In this document: positions 46,521-58,841 of the stretch, one piece after another
Position numbering within the stretch: the stretch's first letter is position 1
Layout of the letters: every line of letters begins with the position of its first letter
Translations under genes and position numbers: made by a program
The notes under the pieces: model-generated
Database searches by the model: none
What the model saw: the letters and a program-made list of their open reading frames with translations, nothing else
What the model was told of the DNA's origin: nothing
Assembly (NCBI RefSeq): GCF_000715075.1
Contig: NC_134089.1
Coordinates: 72,212,697-72,276,696 of the forward strand
Length of the DNA: 64,000 nucleotides
Reading direction: 5' to 3'
Origin: Nicotiana tabacum
Lineage: Eukaryota > Streptophyta > Magnoliopsida > Solanales > Solanaceae

Positions 46521-47324
46521 TTATCTTTTCTTTAAGTGAAGGGGATCAAATTCAAGTGTTCTCTCCCAAAAGCCTTTTCCCTCAAGAGCTAACACCCATT
46601 CTGCCAATTCTTCCCCATTCACCTCATCAAAATTCATAAGACATGCAGCAAGAGGATCCTCAATAGTCAATGTCTCATCATCCTCTTCCATGATTACATC
46701 CACGACATCAATAAGAGAACAATTGGCAAATTCACTTGGTCGCCTCATTGATTTTTGCATGTTGAATGTTATCTCCTAATCGTTCAACCTCATCTTGAGC
46801 TCCCTAGTTTCACAATCAATGAGGGCTTGCCCTATGGCCAAGAACGGCCTTCCCAAAATTATGGGAATTTCTTTATCTACTCTACAATCCAGAATCACAA
46901 AATCTGCAAGGAATACAAATTTCCCTACCTGTATCAACACGTCATCCAAAATACCTGAGGGTCTTTTCATATTTCTGTCAGCCAGCTGCAACAACATAGA
47001 TATGGATCTAGCTCTTCCAATCCCCAGCCTCTTATAGATCGACAAGGGCATAATATTTATGCTAGCCCCCAAATTACAGAGTGCCTTGGCAAAGGCAAAG
47101 TTACTAATGGTGCAGGGAATTGTGAAACTCCCTAGATTAGACAACTTTTTAGCAACTGGTCTAGTTACCACAGCACTGCATGTCTGAGTTAGATTCACTG
47201 TGGCTAAGTCTTGGAAGTCGAATTTTTGGGACATCAAGTCCTTCATCATTTTTGCATAACCAGCCATCTCCTTCAAAGCATCAATCAACGGAATATTTAC
47301 CTGAATTTGTTTCAACATTTCCAA
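46521..47324 (-). pseudogene. Athila protease region (copy 2)
   Basis: The active-site motif reads CNLGASIN where copy 1 has CDLGASIN: the catalytic Asp is Asn. Flanking blocks [33 protein letters not shown] and [15 protein letters not shown] are preserved. A TAG in place of a Glu/Gln codon at 46776 separates LKMRLND from the [15 protein letters not shown] tail. Confidence 0.88.
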
Positions 47325-49163
47325 GAATTTCTTGTATTGTTCCTCTTTCTGGTATTTGGCCAGCCTCTATGGGAATGGTGTTGGAGGTCTCTTCTTCCCA
47401 GTGATTTGGGTTTTCTCTTTATCAGACACCACCTCAACTACTGGTTCTTAGGCTTTCTCAGCTTCTTTCTCAGCCTCAATCTGTGTGTTGGTTTCTTCCT
47501 GGGCAGGCTGTACTGTCACCTCTGTCAGTTTTGCTGAATCATCTAGCTCAATAGGCACTGGTACAAGTTTCTCATACTGTCTGCTTTTTTTAGCCCTCTC
47601 TTGCTCCAAGTCTAGGTCTCTGCTATTATGTAGACTCACTGCCATCAGCTATTTTGGGCCTTAATCTTTTGGATTTACCTGAGTGTCTGCAGGCAATGTC
47701 CCATGAGGACGATTATTCAAAGACATCGAGATCTGGCCCATTTGCACTTCAGTATTCATTATGGTTGACTCATGTGCATCTACTCTTTCACTCATTTTTG
47801 CATTTGACCCAATAACCTATTGCATCATTGCCTCGAGTCTAGCAAACTCATTTTCATGTCTCCCACCATGTTGTTGTTGAGGAGGATGATAACCCTGCTG
47901 TTAATTTTGGTTGTTATACCACTATGTCCTTTGGTAGGGTGCTATATTATTATGAGGTCATATGGCTCCCAGATTTCCATTGTTGTGTTGTAGCTGGACT
48001 GGGCTGTATGGCTGATTCTGTTGGCCCTAATTCCGACCACCTTGTCCCTGGCCCCCATAATTAGACACATAATTCATGTCATTAGGGTAATGATGATGAT
48101 CACTTTCCGCATTCCACTGGCTACCAATTGGCTGACTAATGCAAGATGTTCATAAGCCCTTATTGGTTGTATCTATAATGTGCACCTGCTGCTTCTGCCC
48201 TAGCTCTTCTACCTTTTTGGTGAGTATGCTCATTTGTGTCATTAAGATGGTCATATTTTCAGCAAGAGTGTTGGTTGGATCTAAGGCCACTACAGGAGTG
48301 ATAGGTGCATTCCTGGTTGTCCACCCCGAATTCTATGCCATCTTGTTAAGCAGGATCTGGCTTTCTCTCCATGATTTGCTCAAGAATGCTCCACTAGCAG
48401 AAGCATCAATATTAGCCTTCACGCTATCTGTCAGACCCATGTAAAACCGCTGCCGCAACATCTACTCTGGAATACCGTGGCACAGATATATAACCAACAT
48501 CCCTTTGAATCGATCCCATGTTTCTTGCAATGTTTCCATTGGTTTCTGTCTGAAGCTCAAAATTTCATCAATTTGCTGAGCAGTCTTGTTAGGTGGATGA
48601 AACTTATTCAAAAATTGCTTGACTAATTCCTCCCAAGTTGTGATGGAATTAATAGGGAGTGAATTTAGCCAAGTCTAGGCAGCTCCTGTCACTGAGAATG
48701 GAAACAACAACAGTTTTATTACTTCTTGAGTTATGTTGGGATGCCTTTGAGTTTTGCAGATTGACAGAAAATTCTTCAAGTGATGTTGAGGATCTATAAT
48801 GTATGACACCGAAAATAGTCCCTTGTTTTGCAACAAGTGCAACATGTTGTTTGTGATTTGAAAAGATTCAGCCTATATCTGCGGGACTAATATCGTTGTG
48901 GCCAAATTCTCTGTTGTGGGTTGCGCCCAGTCATATAGAGTAACCTCTGGAACTAGAGGTGCCACTACCTGCGCAGCTGGGTCTACCACATTATCCTTGT
49001 TGTTGTCTCTGTTGTTTACCTGGTCTACCATGTCTGGTTCAGGTTGTTCAACTGATTGTTGTTGTTTGTTTTTCCGGTTGGCCTTATTCAAGGCCTTGAA
49101 AACTTTCTCGAGATCTGATAGTGCTTCAAACACTTCACCAGTTATCGATGAGTTTCTAGGCAT
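47325..49163 (-). pseudogene. Athila gag (copy 2)
   Basis: Start at ATG 49163 (MPRNSSITGE), matching copy 1. Blocks seen: NNMLHLLQNKGLFSVSY-like near 48800-48850, LNSLPINSITTWEELVKQFLNKF near 48610-48680, a zinc-binding-like region near 48150 and the LMAVSLHNSRDLDLEQ motif at 47645. Only fragments are open; many stops in the centre (47880-48700). Confidence 0.82.
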
Positions 49164-49283
49164 GCACATGTATAACCAAGTTAGCAAACGTTAAAATTTT
49201 AATGTATGGATTGACAATGAAAAAAATTGACTACACTAAGAATTTTTGTATTTCTTTCAACTATAATTGATAGCACCGTTAAT

Positions 49284-49301
49284 TCCCCGGTAACGGCGTG
49301 A
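49284..49301 (-). other. Primer-binding site, tRNA-Asp type (copy 2)
   Basis: The plus strand reads TCCCCGGTAACGGCGTGA, differing at three positions from the tRNA-Asp 3' end; five bases from the LTR. Confidence 0.83.
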
Positions 49302-49306
49302 AAATT

Positions 49307-50657
49307 TGATCACGCCCAACTATGCCTTATAAAAAGGAAAGCAGTCGTTGCAAATATAATCTGGGTATTTAGCCCAGAGTCGAATCCCACAGGGAATTAA
49401 CCTACCAAATACTTTTGTCAGACTCACTGAATTCTCCGTAATCAACTTTCCAAATATTTTGAATATCACTTGGTGATATTTCTACTATCTATAACTGAAT
49501 AAAATTAAATAAACTAAAAGCTAATTATGACTGAGTTGTAAACAAATAAGGGAATGATCTAAGGTTGTGATTTCCGCTATTGATGGAATCCCTTCCTGTC
49601 ATGTTTCGTATAGTTTTGCCTAATCGTCTTTATCAATCATGAGCACTCTTACTACCGTAACTATCCCTCGAGTAATTATGACAATTTACTAGACGCACTC
49701 TCCCAATTTACGCTCGCTGACATTTATTACAGCTCACTTAGATCGCACCCAAGGTTTCGTTATCCCTAATCCTACCTTTAAACCCTCGGTTATTGATTCC
49801 TCATATACTTTGGGAGTAGTGTTGTTCAACAACTAACTAAATATGCACTCTCTCCCGAGTAATACATATTAAATAGGCACATCTAATTGAGGATCCTATC
49901 AATTAACTACAACAATAACGTAGTTGACCAAATAGAAATTAAACTAGGCAAACTATATTAACACAACAAGAAGTTCATCCCTTAACAGGTTCCATCAAAA
50001 CCCTAGACTAAATAATTTAGCTACTCATCGTGTTCATAATAACAATAGCAAAATTCATCATGAATGATAAAAACAAAAGGAATAAAGGTAGAACTCGTTG
50101 CCGAATTATCCTCCTTGCCTCTTGCCTCTACTTGCCTTGAACAAAACTATAAAAACCTTGATATCCTCTTTTTTGGGCGACCAGAACCTCTTATAGGTTA
50201 AGTGGAATTGACCCCAAACTTCCAAGTTTACCCCTAATATTTCTGCGTTTCAAAATGACTAGCGCGGCCGCGCAAATGGCAAACTACACTGTCGCTGCTT
50301 CCTAGACTTGCGCGGCCGCATTCGTGACCGCACTTGGGCCGTGCTAATTGTCTTCAACACTGCCCTAGTTCTTTTTCCCTAGCGTGGCCGCGCTTGGCCC
50401 ACGCTAGAGTGGATCGGCTGTTTATCTCTTCTTTTCTTTCTTCTTTCACACGTACTCAATTCCGAGGGGCTTTCCTTGCTTTAATTTAGCTCTGAACATT
50501 GTCCTAAGTCCCCATAAGCACGACTTGCTCCAACAAAACATAAAGTTCACAATTAGAGCCATTTTATCGTTATTTAACTTTCCTAGAACAATGAAGCATA
50601 GTCAAATTGGGGCATAAATAGTCGCCAAACTACATGAATCTAGGCTATTATCGGTCA
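49307..50657 (-). repeat. 5' LTR of Athila copy 2
   Basis: Runs TGATCACGCCCAAC...ATTATCGGTCA, 1351 bp. Contains a TATA-like CCTATAAGAG (minus strand, 50189-50198) and a CpG-word island at 50255-50410. It ends directly in LTR sequence of the host gypsy element. Confidence 0.88.
50255..50410. repeat. CpG-word island in Athila LTR (copy 2)
   Basis: Words TAGCGCGGCCGCGC, TTGCGCGGCCGCATT and TAGCGTGGCCGCGCTTGG, about 250-400 bp from the LTR start. Confidence 0.72.
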
Positions 50658-51540
50658 TCAATCAAATGCAAAAATAAAGATGGATTCATGAAATATAATC
50701 AAAACCAAGTATATAATACTTACTCCAATCCATGTGGTAAAAATTGCCTACAAATTTATCCAAATCCGAGCTCCCCAACGCAAAATATGACCAAATGAAC
50801 AAACTCTCGATATTTATATACTTCTGTCTTAGATGTTCTGCCTCGTTTCTTATGCCAAACAATCCCGAAACTCACTTTTGATACCTCTAATGGATTTTTT
50901 GGGAAATTTCAGTCAAGTTAGGATTTTGAATAATTCCATTTGACCTTATAATAAAGGATATATGTTGATTTCAATATTTGAAAATAGTATAGATTTTTAA
51001 ATATTAATTCAGTGTCAATCTCGTAACTAATCTTAATAATCTAGCAAACCCAATTCTTAGTAAAATGGCCATCAATTCCTCATACGATGTCGAAACTTGA
51101 TGATTTTAGTTGATATGGTTCTAAAATTATGATACGAATATAATAGTTTTGTCAAAATACGAATCAAAGACTGCTTGCTGAATATAGTAACATTTACGGT
51201 CAAATCGACTGAAACCGAAAACAATCACCAAACTACCCAAACTTATCCAAAACTCATCGGAATTTAACCAAACTTTGTGGACCTTTCCAAAATCATCATA
51301 TAAACTTATTGGAATAATTAAAACCTGATTCCGAGTTCGTTTAGCCAAAAGTAAAATCTTGGCCAACTCTTCCAACTTAAAGCTTCTAAAACGAGAATCA
51401 TTCTTCCAAATCAATCCCTAACCACTCGAAAACTAAAACCAACCATAAACGCAAGTCATAATACATAATATGAAGCTACTCAAAGTCTCAAATCGTCGAA
51501 AGAAACGCTGAATCTCAAAACGACCGGTCAGACCGTTACA
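50658..51540 (-). repeat. 5' LTR fragment of third gypsy element
   Basis: Aligns with 37430-38301 over its full length (for example ATGACCAAATGAACAAACTC and AACCTGATTCCGAGT) and ends GACCGTTACA. Followed by ATATT, the right duplication. Confidence 0.82.
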
Positions 51541-52602
51541 ATATTATTCCTCTACCTTTAAATGTTGTCTACATTTAACTTCAGTTATAATTTACAAACA
51601 AATATAGTCATATTGTCACCAAACTTATTATATATACTCATATTTCTTACAGAAGTCCACCATGGTAAGGACCCAGTCTATGTGGCCTTATATTCGGGTG
51701 AGGTGGACGTCATATAGCATGTCACCTCACCACCCCTACCCTATTTTACCCACTCCCCCAATATCTTCAATTCTCCTTCAATTTCTTCTTTCACCCCACC
51801 TAAAGCCATCAATAGATCCACTATCAGTAAATAAGAATATCTCGTGATTTTTGCCCCAATAATTAAATCCTCTATCAGATAACCCTTTCCCATAACATTA
51901 CTCCACCGGAAGAATCCATCACACTCGATTCCACTCTTCAACAGTGCATGCGCTTTATCATCTTCACCAAGCTGAGAACCACCCAACCACCTACCTTCAT
52001 TGACACCTCCTTCCTACTCTCACCGTTATACAACCACCATAAAATGCACAAATATATTCATTTTTATTGGCATACAAAGAATACTACAGCGACTTTGAAT
52101 CGGCTTTTGAGTTTTCTCTTTCTATACATAGTTATTTTACTAATAGAGGTAAGTGGAGTCCAAGATTTCACTTGTAATTTTTTGTACAAATATATGCATA
52201 ATCTTCTTAGAAGAAAAGATTAAATTCACTTATAATACTCCTTGAAATATTAGTCTGGCTCATAATTAAGCTTCTGATAAGTAGTGATGGATTTTGATTA
52301 AGCTATAGAGGAATAAAATACTTATAAATATTTAATGCATAGCAATGATTTTTTGAATCGGCTTTTAGGTTCTCTCTTTTTATCGATAAAACCCCCAACT
52401 TTCTTGCAAGTTTACCATCGCCGTGATTTTGTATTATAGTACTTTTCAAGTTTCTTTATTTGTACTATCATTTTGTGTTCTCCTTAATGTTTAATCCAAA
52501 AATAGTTTTCATGGTCAAAACTAGTATTAAAGAAAATATGGTTACCGATTACTAAATTTACTTCACTTTCCAAAAAATACAAGAAAAAATAAATAATTGA
52601 AA
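51541..52602. other. Intergenic host DNA
   Basis: AT-rich with a CT-rich stretch at 51720-51800. No gene or RNA is recognised. Short open frames here lack any familiar motif. Confidence 0.5.
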
Positions 52603-52619
52603 TGATAAATAAAGGAAAG
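52603..52619. repeat. Left candidate target-site duplication of RTE LINE
   Basis: TGATAAATAAAGGAAAG matches 56677-56693 (TGATAAACAAAGGAAAG) at 16 of 17 bases. Confidence 0.6.
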
Positions 52620-53387
52620 TTCTTCAACAAGAAATCAAAAAATATTTTAGGGCAATATTGGATTCATCTAGTCCTTCATTGATTTTGGGTCAAAATACCT
52701 TAACTTTTAGTGGTCTCCGTTGACGGCTATAACTCGCCAGAATTTTCAACTTTCGGGTATTTCTCTGTCTCCGATCTCTGAAACTTCATGCAAATTTCCT
52801 CTACTCTTTTCCTATCCAGATTCTCCGACTGCGTTCTCCTCATCGGACCTTTTGATTCCATTGCCTTAATTTTAATCGTTTTCGCTTTTTCATCGGAACA
52901 TTTTAGTTGGAGTATCGGTTTGAATAACCAACTGTTGTTTCTCCTTGACCCAAAATCTATGATTTCAATTTTTGTTTCTTTGCTAAAATAATGGTAACCT
53001 CTCCACCAGCAAATCTCCAGCGCCGACACGGGTAAACCAGTCCTGCACTCCTATCTTTTTCTTGGTCTTGTGGTGTGTTGTGTGTGTTTCATGTAGCACT
53101 TTTTGGTGGCTGTTTAGTGACGGGTGGGAGGTTCACGGGCAACCATAATAGAGCAGGTCATGTGCCAGTCACAAGGGTTGGACATCGAGTTCCACAACAT
53201 CTAGGTTTTATTCGCGGGAATTGGTACCTCCCGCCACCTATTTTCTTTCGCTTGTTTTAGTTAATTTGATGTTGTATTAGTTGTAATTTTTGTTACTTCC
53301 GAGTTTTGACCTTTGCTTGTCTATAGTTGCATTTTTTGTCTAGACCACCGTAGGTATAACAGTTGTAGTTAGTAATGGCAGAGTAGG

Positions 53388-54450
53388 GTCATGTCCTTGG
53401 GGTGGGCGGGCGAAGGGGTGAGGGTGGGACACGGGTCAAGGGGTGGGATAGGGACCATAGGGGGTAAAGGCAACAAGGGAGCCTATAGGTTGAGGATTGG
53501 ATCGTGGAATATAGGGACGTTGACAGGTAAGTTTATAGAGCTGGAAAAGATTCTCCACAAGAGAAAGGTCAATATAGCTTGTGTTCATTAGACAAAGCGG
53601 GTAGGATCGAAGGCGAGAAATATGGACGGGTTCAAATTGTAGTACTCTGCATGCGTGAAGGGCAAGAACGGAGTGGGTATTTTGGTGGATAGGGAGCTCA
53701 GGGAGTCAGTGGTAGAGGTTAGATGGGTGAATGATAGATTGATGGCGATTATGTTAGTAGTTGGAGGGAGCACTCTGAATGTTTGTAGTGCTTACGCGCC
53801 GCAAGCGGGCCTGGACAAGGATGTTAAGAGGCACTTCTGGGAGGGATTAGATGAGGTGGTGTGGGGTATTCCACTTGCGGAGAAGTTATTTATAGAAAGG
53901 GATTTCAATGGTCATATTGGGTCGTCCGATGGGGGTTATGGCAAGGTGCACGATGGCTTCGTCTTTGGGGATAGGAATGGAGGAGGCACTTCACTATTGG
54001 ATTTCACTAGGGCTTTTGAGTTGGTGATCGCGAATTCTGGTTATTTCGAAGAGGGAGGAGCATTTGGTTACTTTTTGGAGTATGGTAGCTAAGACTCGGA
54101 CTGATTGTCTCCTCTTAAGGAGGTGTGATAGGGGTTGTACATGGATTGTAAGGTGATCCTGAGTGAGAACCTCGCAAGTCAACATAGGCTCCTAGTGATG
54201 GACGTTGGTATAGAGATAAAGAGGAAGAAGAGGTTTTTGCAAGGTCAACCGAAGATCACATGGGGTGTTTTGACTAAGAGTAATGCACAGGAGTTGGAGG
54301 GGCAGTTGATGGTTGTGGGTGCTTGGAAGAGTGGTGGGGATGCTAGTGCTATGTGGACGGAGAGGACAGACTGTATAAGAGAGGCAACGAGAGAGGTGTT
54401 AGGGGTTTCGAAGGGTTATTATGGTGAGCACAAAGGTGACTAGTGGTGGA
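53388..54450 (+). pseudogene. RTE LINE endonuclease domain
   Basis: Endonuclease signature RIGSWNIGTLTGKFIELEKIL, then NIACVH-stop-TKRVGSKAR: the codon for the catalytic Glu of the usual QETK motif is TAG at 53590. KNGVGILVDRELRESVVEV, NVCSAYAPQAGLD and ERDFNGHIG (normally GDFNGH) follow, then HDGFVFGDRNGGG. After stops near 54090-54130 come LASQHRLLVMDVGI (SDHR-type motif lost to QHR) and KRFLQGQPKITWGVL. Several domain residues are therefore gone. Confidence 0.88.
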
Positions 54451-55610
54451 ATGACGTGGTCTAAGGTAAAGTGGCAGCAAAGAAAGAGGTGTACCTTTCG
54501 CTAGTGGAGAGCACCAACGAGGAGCAGAGGAGAGCGAACAGAATAGGGTATAAGGAAGCTAGGAAGGAGGTGAAATTAGTGGTCACTGAGGCTAAGAATG
54601 CTGTATTTAATCAGTTGTATGAAGAATTGGGGGGTAAAGGTGGGGACAAGAAGTTACTTTGGCTGACCAAAGTGAGAGAGAGGAATGCTTGTAACCTGGA
54701 TCAAGTGAGGTGCATCAAAGACGAGGAAGGTAAAGTGTTGATGGAGGAGTCCCAGATTAAGCATAGATGGTAGACGTACTTTCATAAACTCCTGAATGAA
54801 GAGGGGGGTGGGAACATCGTGTTGGGGGAGTTGGGGCACTTCGAGGGTCTTTGAGACTTTAGGTACTGTAGGTGTATTAAGATGGAGGAGGTAGTGGTAG
54901 CTGTGTGTAAGATGAGTCAGGGCAAAGCAACCAGACCAGACAAGATTCTAGTAGAATTTTGAAGGTATGTGGGTAGAGCAGGATTGGAGTGGTTGATTGG
55001 GTTGTTTAATGTTATTTTTAAGACGAAGAGAATACCAGATGAGCGGAGATGTAGTATGATGATTCTGCTGTACAAGAATAAAGGTGATATCTAGAACTGT
55101 AACAACTATAGAGGCATCAAGTTGTTAAGCCATACCATGAAAGTTTGGGAGAGGGTGGTGGAAGGGAGGGTAAGGAAGGTGGTGTCTATTTCTGAAAACC
55201 AGTTCGGGTTCATGCCGGTACGTTCTACTACAGAAACTATCCATCTTATCAGGAGGTTGGTGGAACAGTACAAGGATAGGAAAAGGGATTTTCACATGGT
55301 GTTTATTGACCTAGAGAAGGTGTACGACAAGGTCCCTTGGGACGTGCTTTGGAGATGCTTGGTGATGAAAGGGGTGGTGGTAGCGTACATTAGATTGATA
55401 AAGGATATGTATGATGGAGCTAGGACTTGGGTCAGGACCACGGGAGGTGACTTAGAGCTATTTTCGGTAGTTATGGGGTTACACCAAAGATCTGCGCTTA
55501 GCCCGTTCTTATTTGCTCTGGCGATGGATGCCCTGACACACCATATTCAAGGGGAGGTGTCATGGTGCATGTTGTTCGCTGATGATATAGTTCTGATTGA
55601 TGAGATGTGA
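54451..55610 (+). pseudogene. RTE LINE reverse transcriptase
   Basis: The linker with [15 protein letters not shown] and [15 protein letters not shown] leads into the [61 protein letters not shown] and the catalytic [11 protein letters not shown] with both Asp. HQRSALSP replaces the usual HQGSALSP. The last 162 codons of the core (55122-55610) are open. Stops occur at 54771, 54853, 54960 and 55095. Confidence 0.9.
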
Positions 55611-56676
55611 GGCGGCGTTAATGAGAGACTAGAGGTTTGGAGGCAGACCTTGGAGGCCAAAGGTTTCAAGTTGAGTAGGACTAAGTCGGAATATATGGAA
55701 TGTAAGTTCAGCAGCGTGACAGGGGAAGCGAACATGGTAGTGAGGCTCGACTCATAAGTCATCCTCAAGAGAGAAAGTTTCAAGTATCCAGGGTCAATCA
55801 TCCAGGGAGATAGGGAGATCGACGAGGATTTCATGCATCGTATTGGGGTGGGGTGGATGAAGTGGCAGTTAACGTTTGGAGTCTTTGTGAAAAGAAGGTG
55901 CCACCGAAACCCAAAGGTAAGTTTTACAAAGTGGTGGTTAGATTGGTCGTGTTGTATGGGGTTGAGTGTTGGCCAATGAAGAGTTCACATATCCAGAAGA
56001 TGAAAGTAGCCGAATGAGGATGTTGAGATGGATGTGCGGGCATACTAAACTGGATAAGATAAGGAATGAAGATATTCTATAGAGGGTGGGCATTGCTCCT
56101 GTGGACAACAAGATGTGTGAAGCGAGGCTTAGGTGGTTCGGGCATGTGCAGAGGAGAACTATAGATGCCCTCGTTAGGAGGTGTGAGCGGTTGGTTTTGG
56201 CAGAGACGAGAAGAGGCATAGGACGGACTAAAAAGTATTGGGGCGAGGTGATCAGGCAGGACATGTCGCGGCTTCAGATTTCCGAGGACATGGCTCTTGA
56301 TAGGAACATGTGGAGGTCGAGCATTAGGGTGGTAGGCTAGGGGTAGTCGAGAGTTCTTCCCTCTTTGTACTGGGTAGTCTGAAAGAGTTTTGTTTAGGTT
56401 TGTGAGCGGTCTATGTTATGTCCATATTGTTGTTTTGCATAGTTTTATGTTATTGTACTTTTACTTATTTGTTGCTGTTATTATCTTTCAGGCATCTTTT
56501 GTTGTTACAAGCCTTTTCTTTTGTTTTTTTCCTGATATTATTGTCTCTTCTGTTGAGCCGAGAATCTCCCAAAAATAGCCTCTCTACCCTTTTAGGGGTA
56601 GGGGTAAGGTCTGCTTACACTCTACTCTCCCCAGACCCTACTATTGGGATTATACTGGGTATGTTGTTGTTGTTAT
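55611..56676 (+). pseudogene. RTE LINE C-terminus and 3' UTR
   Basis: Continues the [41 protein letters not shown], then after frame changes the block 56086-56340 with [15 protein letters not shown] and a tail to VVG and stop at 56338. The rest is untranslated, T-rich, ending at the TTG repeats. Confidence 0.82.
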
Positions 56677-56693
56677 TGATAAACAAAGGAAAG
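56677..56693. repeat. Right candidate target-site duplication of RTE LINE
   Basis: TGATAAACAAAGGAAAG directly follows the TTG-repeat end; pairs with 52603-52619. Confidence 0.6.
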
Positions 56694-58841
56694 AAAGTTT
56701 ATTGTTGATTGCTGATTAAGAATTGCAAATTGAAATCTCAAATCAAGTTTAAAAAAAAAAGATTGACTGCAAATAATTGAAAAATATTGAGATGATCGTA
56801 CAAAATGAGGTAAGGGTTGTTGTACCCTATTTTGCACTAGTCAAAATAAGATTCAACTTGTGATTTCTATGTTGTTGATGAAAGAGAGTCGTCACCTAAT
56901 AGTTTAATATATATTAGGGTACCTATTTAATTACTAAAGTTATATTCTATAATAGTTTACTAACCGGTGAGATTAAGAGTAAGGGTTCTTCTTCTTCTAA
57001 GGGGAAGGTGTTAGGCACCCCTTAAAATCTACCTTAGGTAGCTCCATAGGACTTATACTAGATTTAGGACTAATTATTTATATTATGCTTAACTAGTGTT
57101 AAATGTGTACGACTTACTATGTATTAGGACATAATACTTACAAAGAAGGTATGTAGTTTAAAAATGGATGTGAGCTTAAGGAAGTCAAAGAAAGTAATAT
57201 TGGCATATATGTGCTTGGAAGAGCTTTGAAAAAACTGTATGATGTTTGTATTTAGTAAAACATGTAAAAAAAGAGCTAAATTATAAAACACTTTGTCTTT
57301 CAAGAATGGATGTTCATGTTACTCTAAAAAGATGAAGATGTTATAAAAGTAAGCATAAGATATACTTTGGCTTCTTAAATATTAGACTTGAAGAGATCGT
57401 TTGAAAATCTAGATTTGAGTAGCAGCACCTTGTTTTTCAAAAAAGAGTTGATTTCCTTTTAGAATATCAAATTTGCGATTCAATTCTGGTTATCCTTTTA
57501 AAAGAGGGACTACCGTCTCTTTTAAGCTTTTTAGGCTTCAAAATCTTCAAGAAGAATTAGCAAAAACATAGCAAATTAATGTTATAACAGCTTATGATTA
57601 GCGAATGGAGGATTATTTACTAACTAACACTTCTTTTAATCCTAGGTTCTTTAAGACTTGCCTATATTGTTCACATGATTTAAGGTATAAATTAAAGCAT
57701 TCAATCCAATAAGATATTACATACATATGTGAGATGGAAAAATAAGACTGCAACAAAAGTAATGAGGCAGTATATCTAAGGTAGAGAAGCAATAACAGTA
57801 AAGGAGTAAAAGAAGAAGATTTGACTCTGGTTTTTTGGGCCTCAAAGAGACAGGCCCAACAATAGCTATAACAGGCAACAACGGACTTCGAACAGCTAGA
57901 ATATAGCAATGCTAGACTTGGACTTGAATATCTCAAGAACTCAGCAGGCCCAAACAACTGTACATGTTCAAAGAAAAGAGAAAGTCATTAGACACACATT
58001 TTGTATATTTAGCCATACATGAAATACATAAGTAAATGACTTGAGCAAAATACAATAAAATAACAATACTCAAATATTATGAGAGGTTATACTAATGTGG
58101 CGGTTATGTATGGTAAATAATTTATATTAAAAATCTCTCGTTGTCATTAAACACTAAATCCAAAGTGAATAATGAGTGTCAATAAATAAAAGGCTAAGAT
58201 TAGTGTTCCACTCAAGGTCAAAGCCCCCTTTTGAATCCCCCGACACTTCAAAGTTCCCAAGGGTCTCAAGGCACAGGGCAATGCTTGTGCCGGGGAGAGT
58301 AAACCAACCAAGAGTTAAACTCTACTCCTAAATACCTCTAACCACTAACAACTCATTTTTCATATAGGTTTAAGTGTCAATGAGGCTCTTTCAATGTAAA
58401 CCAATTATCATAGCAATACAATACCACATATGTATGTACCTCTTTCTGGAGGGTCAAACAGAATACTATAAAGCTACAAGACACCCTATCTGTATTATAG
58501 TGATCATATTTACAAACTAAATGGGTGGTCAACACATTAAACAGGTCCAAAGAGATAGGCTTCAAACACATATAGAGGCAGTGGTAATAGCATACTACTG
58601 TTGAAGAACCAAACACTTGAGATCAAGGACCTTAAGATATAAAGAGCACATAGTTCATATTTGCAATAGGTTATGAAAACAAATGCTTTTGCCCTAGCAG
58701 ACTAGTCACAGATCAGCTTAACTCAAGTCGTATCGCTAGCACACATAGGTTAACAATAATATTGAAAACTTCTGAAAGTATTAACAAAGGTTCAGACAAA
58801 CAGTCATAGTTTCAACCTCTACATATGTTACTAGAGATACG
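56694..58841. repeat. Probable old LTR or leader of a Tat/Ogre-type element
   Basis: No ORF of note. Phrases such as GTCGTCACCTAATAG (56888), AAGGTGTTAGGCACCCCTTA (57005) and CCCAAGGGTCTCAAGGCAC (58256) recall sequence near Tat/Ogre LTRs in Solanaceae; this is recollection, not a search. No boundaries or duplication found. Confidence 0.35.

Larger units (their letters stand above)
39583..50657 (-). mobile_element. Athila-lineage retrotransposon, copy 2
   Basis: Same structure as copy 1 but a diverged family member: 5' LTR 49307-50657, PBS, gag, protease, RT, RNase H, integrase, CpG island, third ORF, PPT and an 84-bp remnant of the 3' LTR (39583-39666). Every ORF is broken, with catalytic residues lost in RT and integrase. 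Confidence 0.92.
35452..51540 (-). mobile_element. Third gypsy element, interrupted by Athila copy 2 and internally deleted
   Basis: The left LTR (35452-38301) is followed by a PPT and 1.3 kb of internal sequence. The right LTR fragment (50658-51540) matches 37430-38301 and ends GTTACA like the left LTR. The outer flanks are ACATT (35447-35451) and ATATT (51541-51545), a 4/5 target-site match. Between them lies Athila copy 2. The simplest history is insertion of Athila into the right LTR, then a deletion that removed this element's gag-pol, part of its right LTR and most of Athila's 3' LTR. Confidence 0.75.
52620..56676 (+). mobile_element. RTE-clade LINE, degenerate
   Basis: A single-ORF non-LTR element with an N-terminal endonuclease and RT of the RTE type. 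The 3' UTR ends GGGATTATACTGGGTATGTTGTTGTTGTT, the short TTG-repeat end characteristic of RTE. With the 17-bp candidate duplication its length would be about 4.06 kb. The 5' boundary depends on that duplication; recognisable element sequence starts by about 53130. Confidence 0.85.

Noticed and set aside
51741..51986. Possible small host gene in the intergenic region
   Set aside because: No start context, splice sites or family resemblance; too short to support.
57613..57957. Minus-strand 114-codon open frame
   Set aside because: No recognisable motif, AT-rich and in probable old LTR sequence; not supported as a gene.
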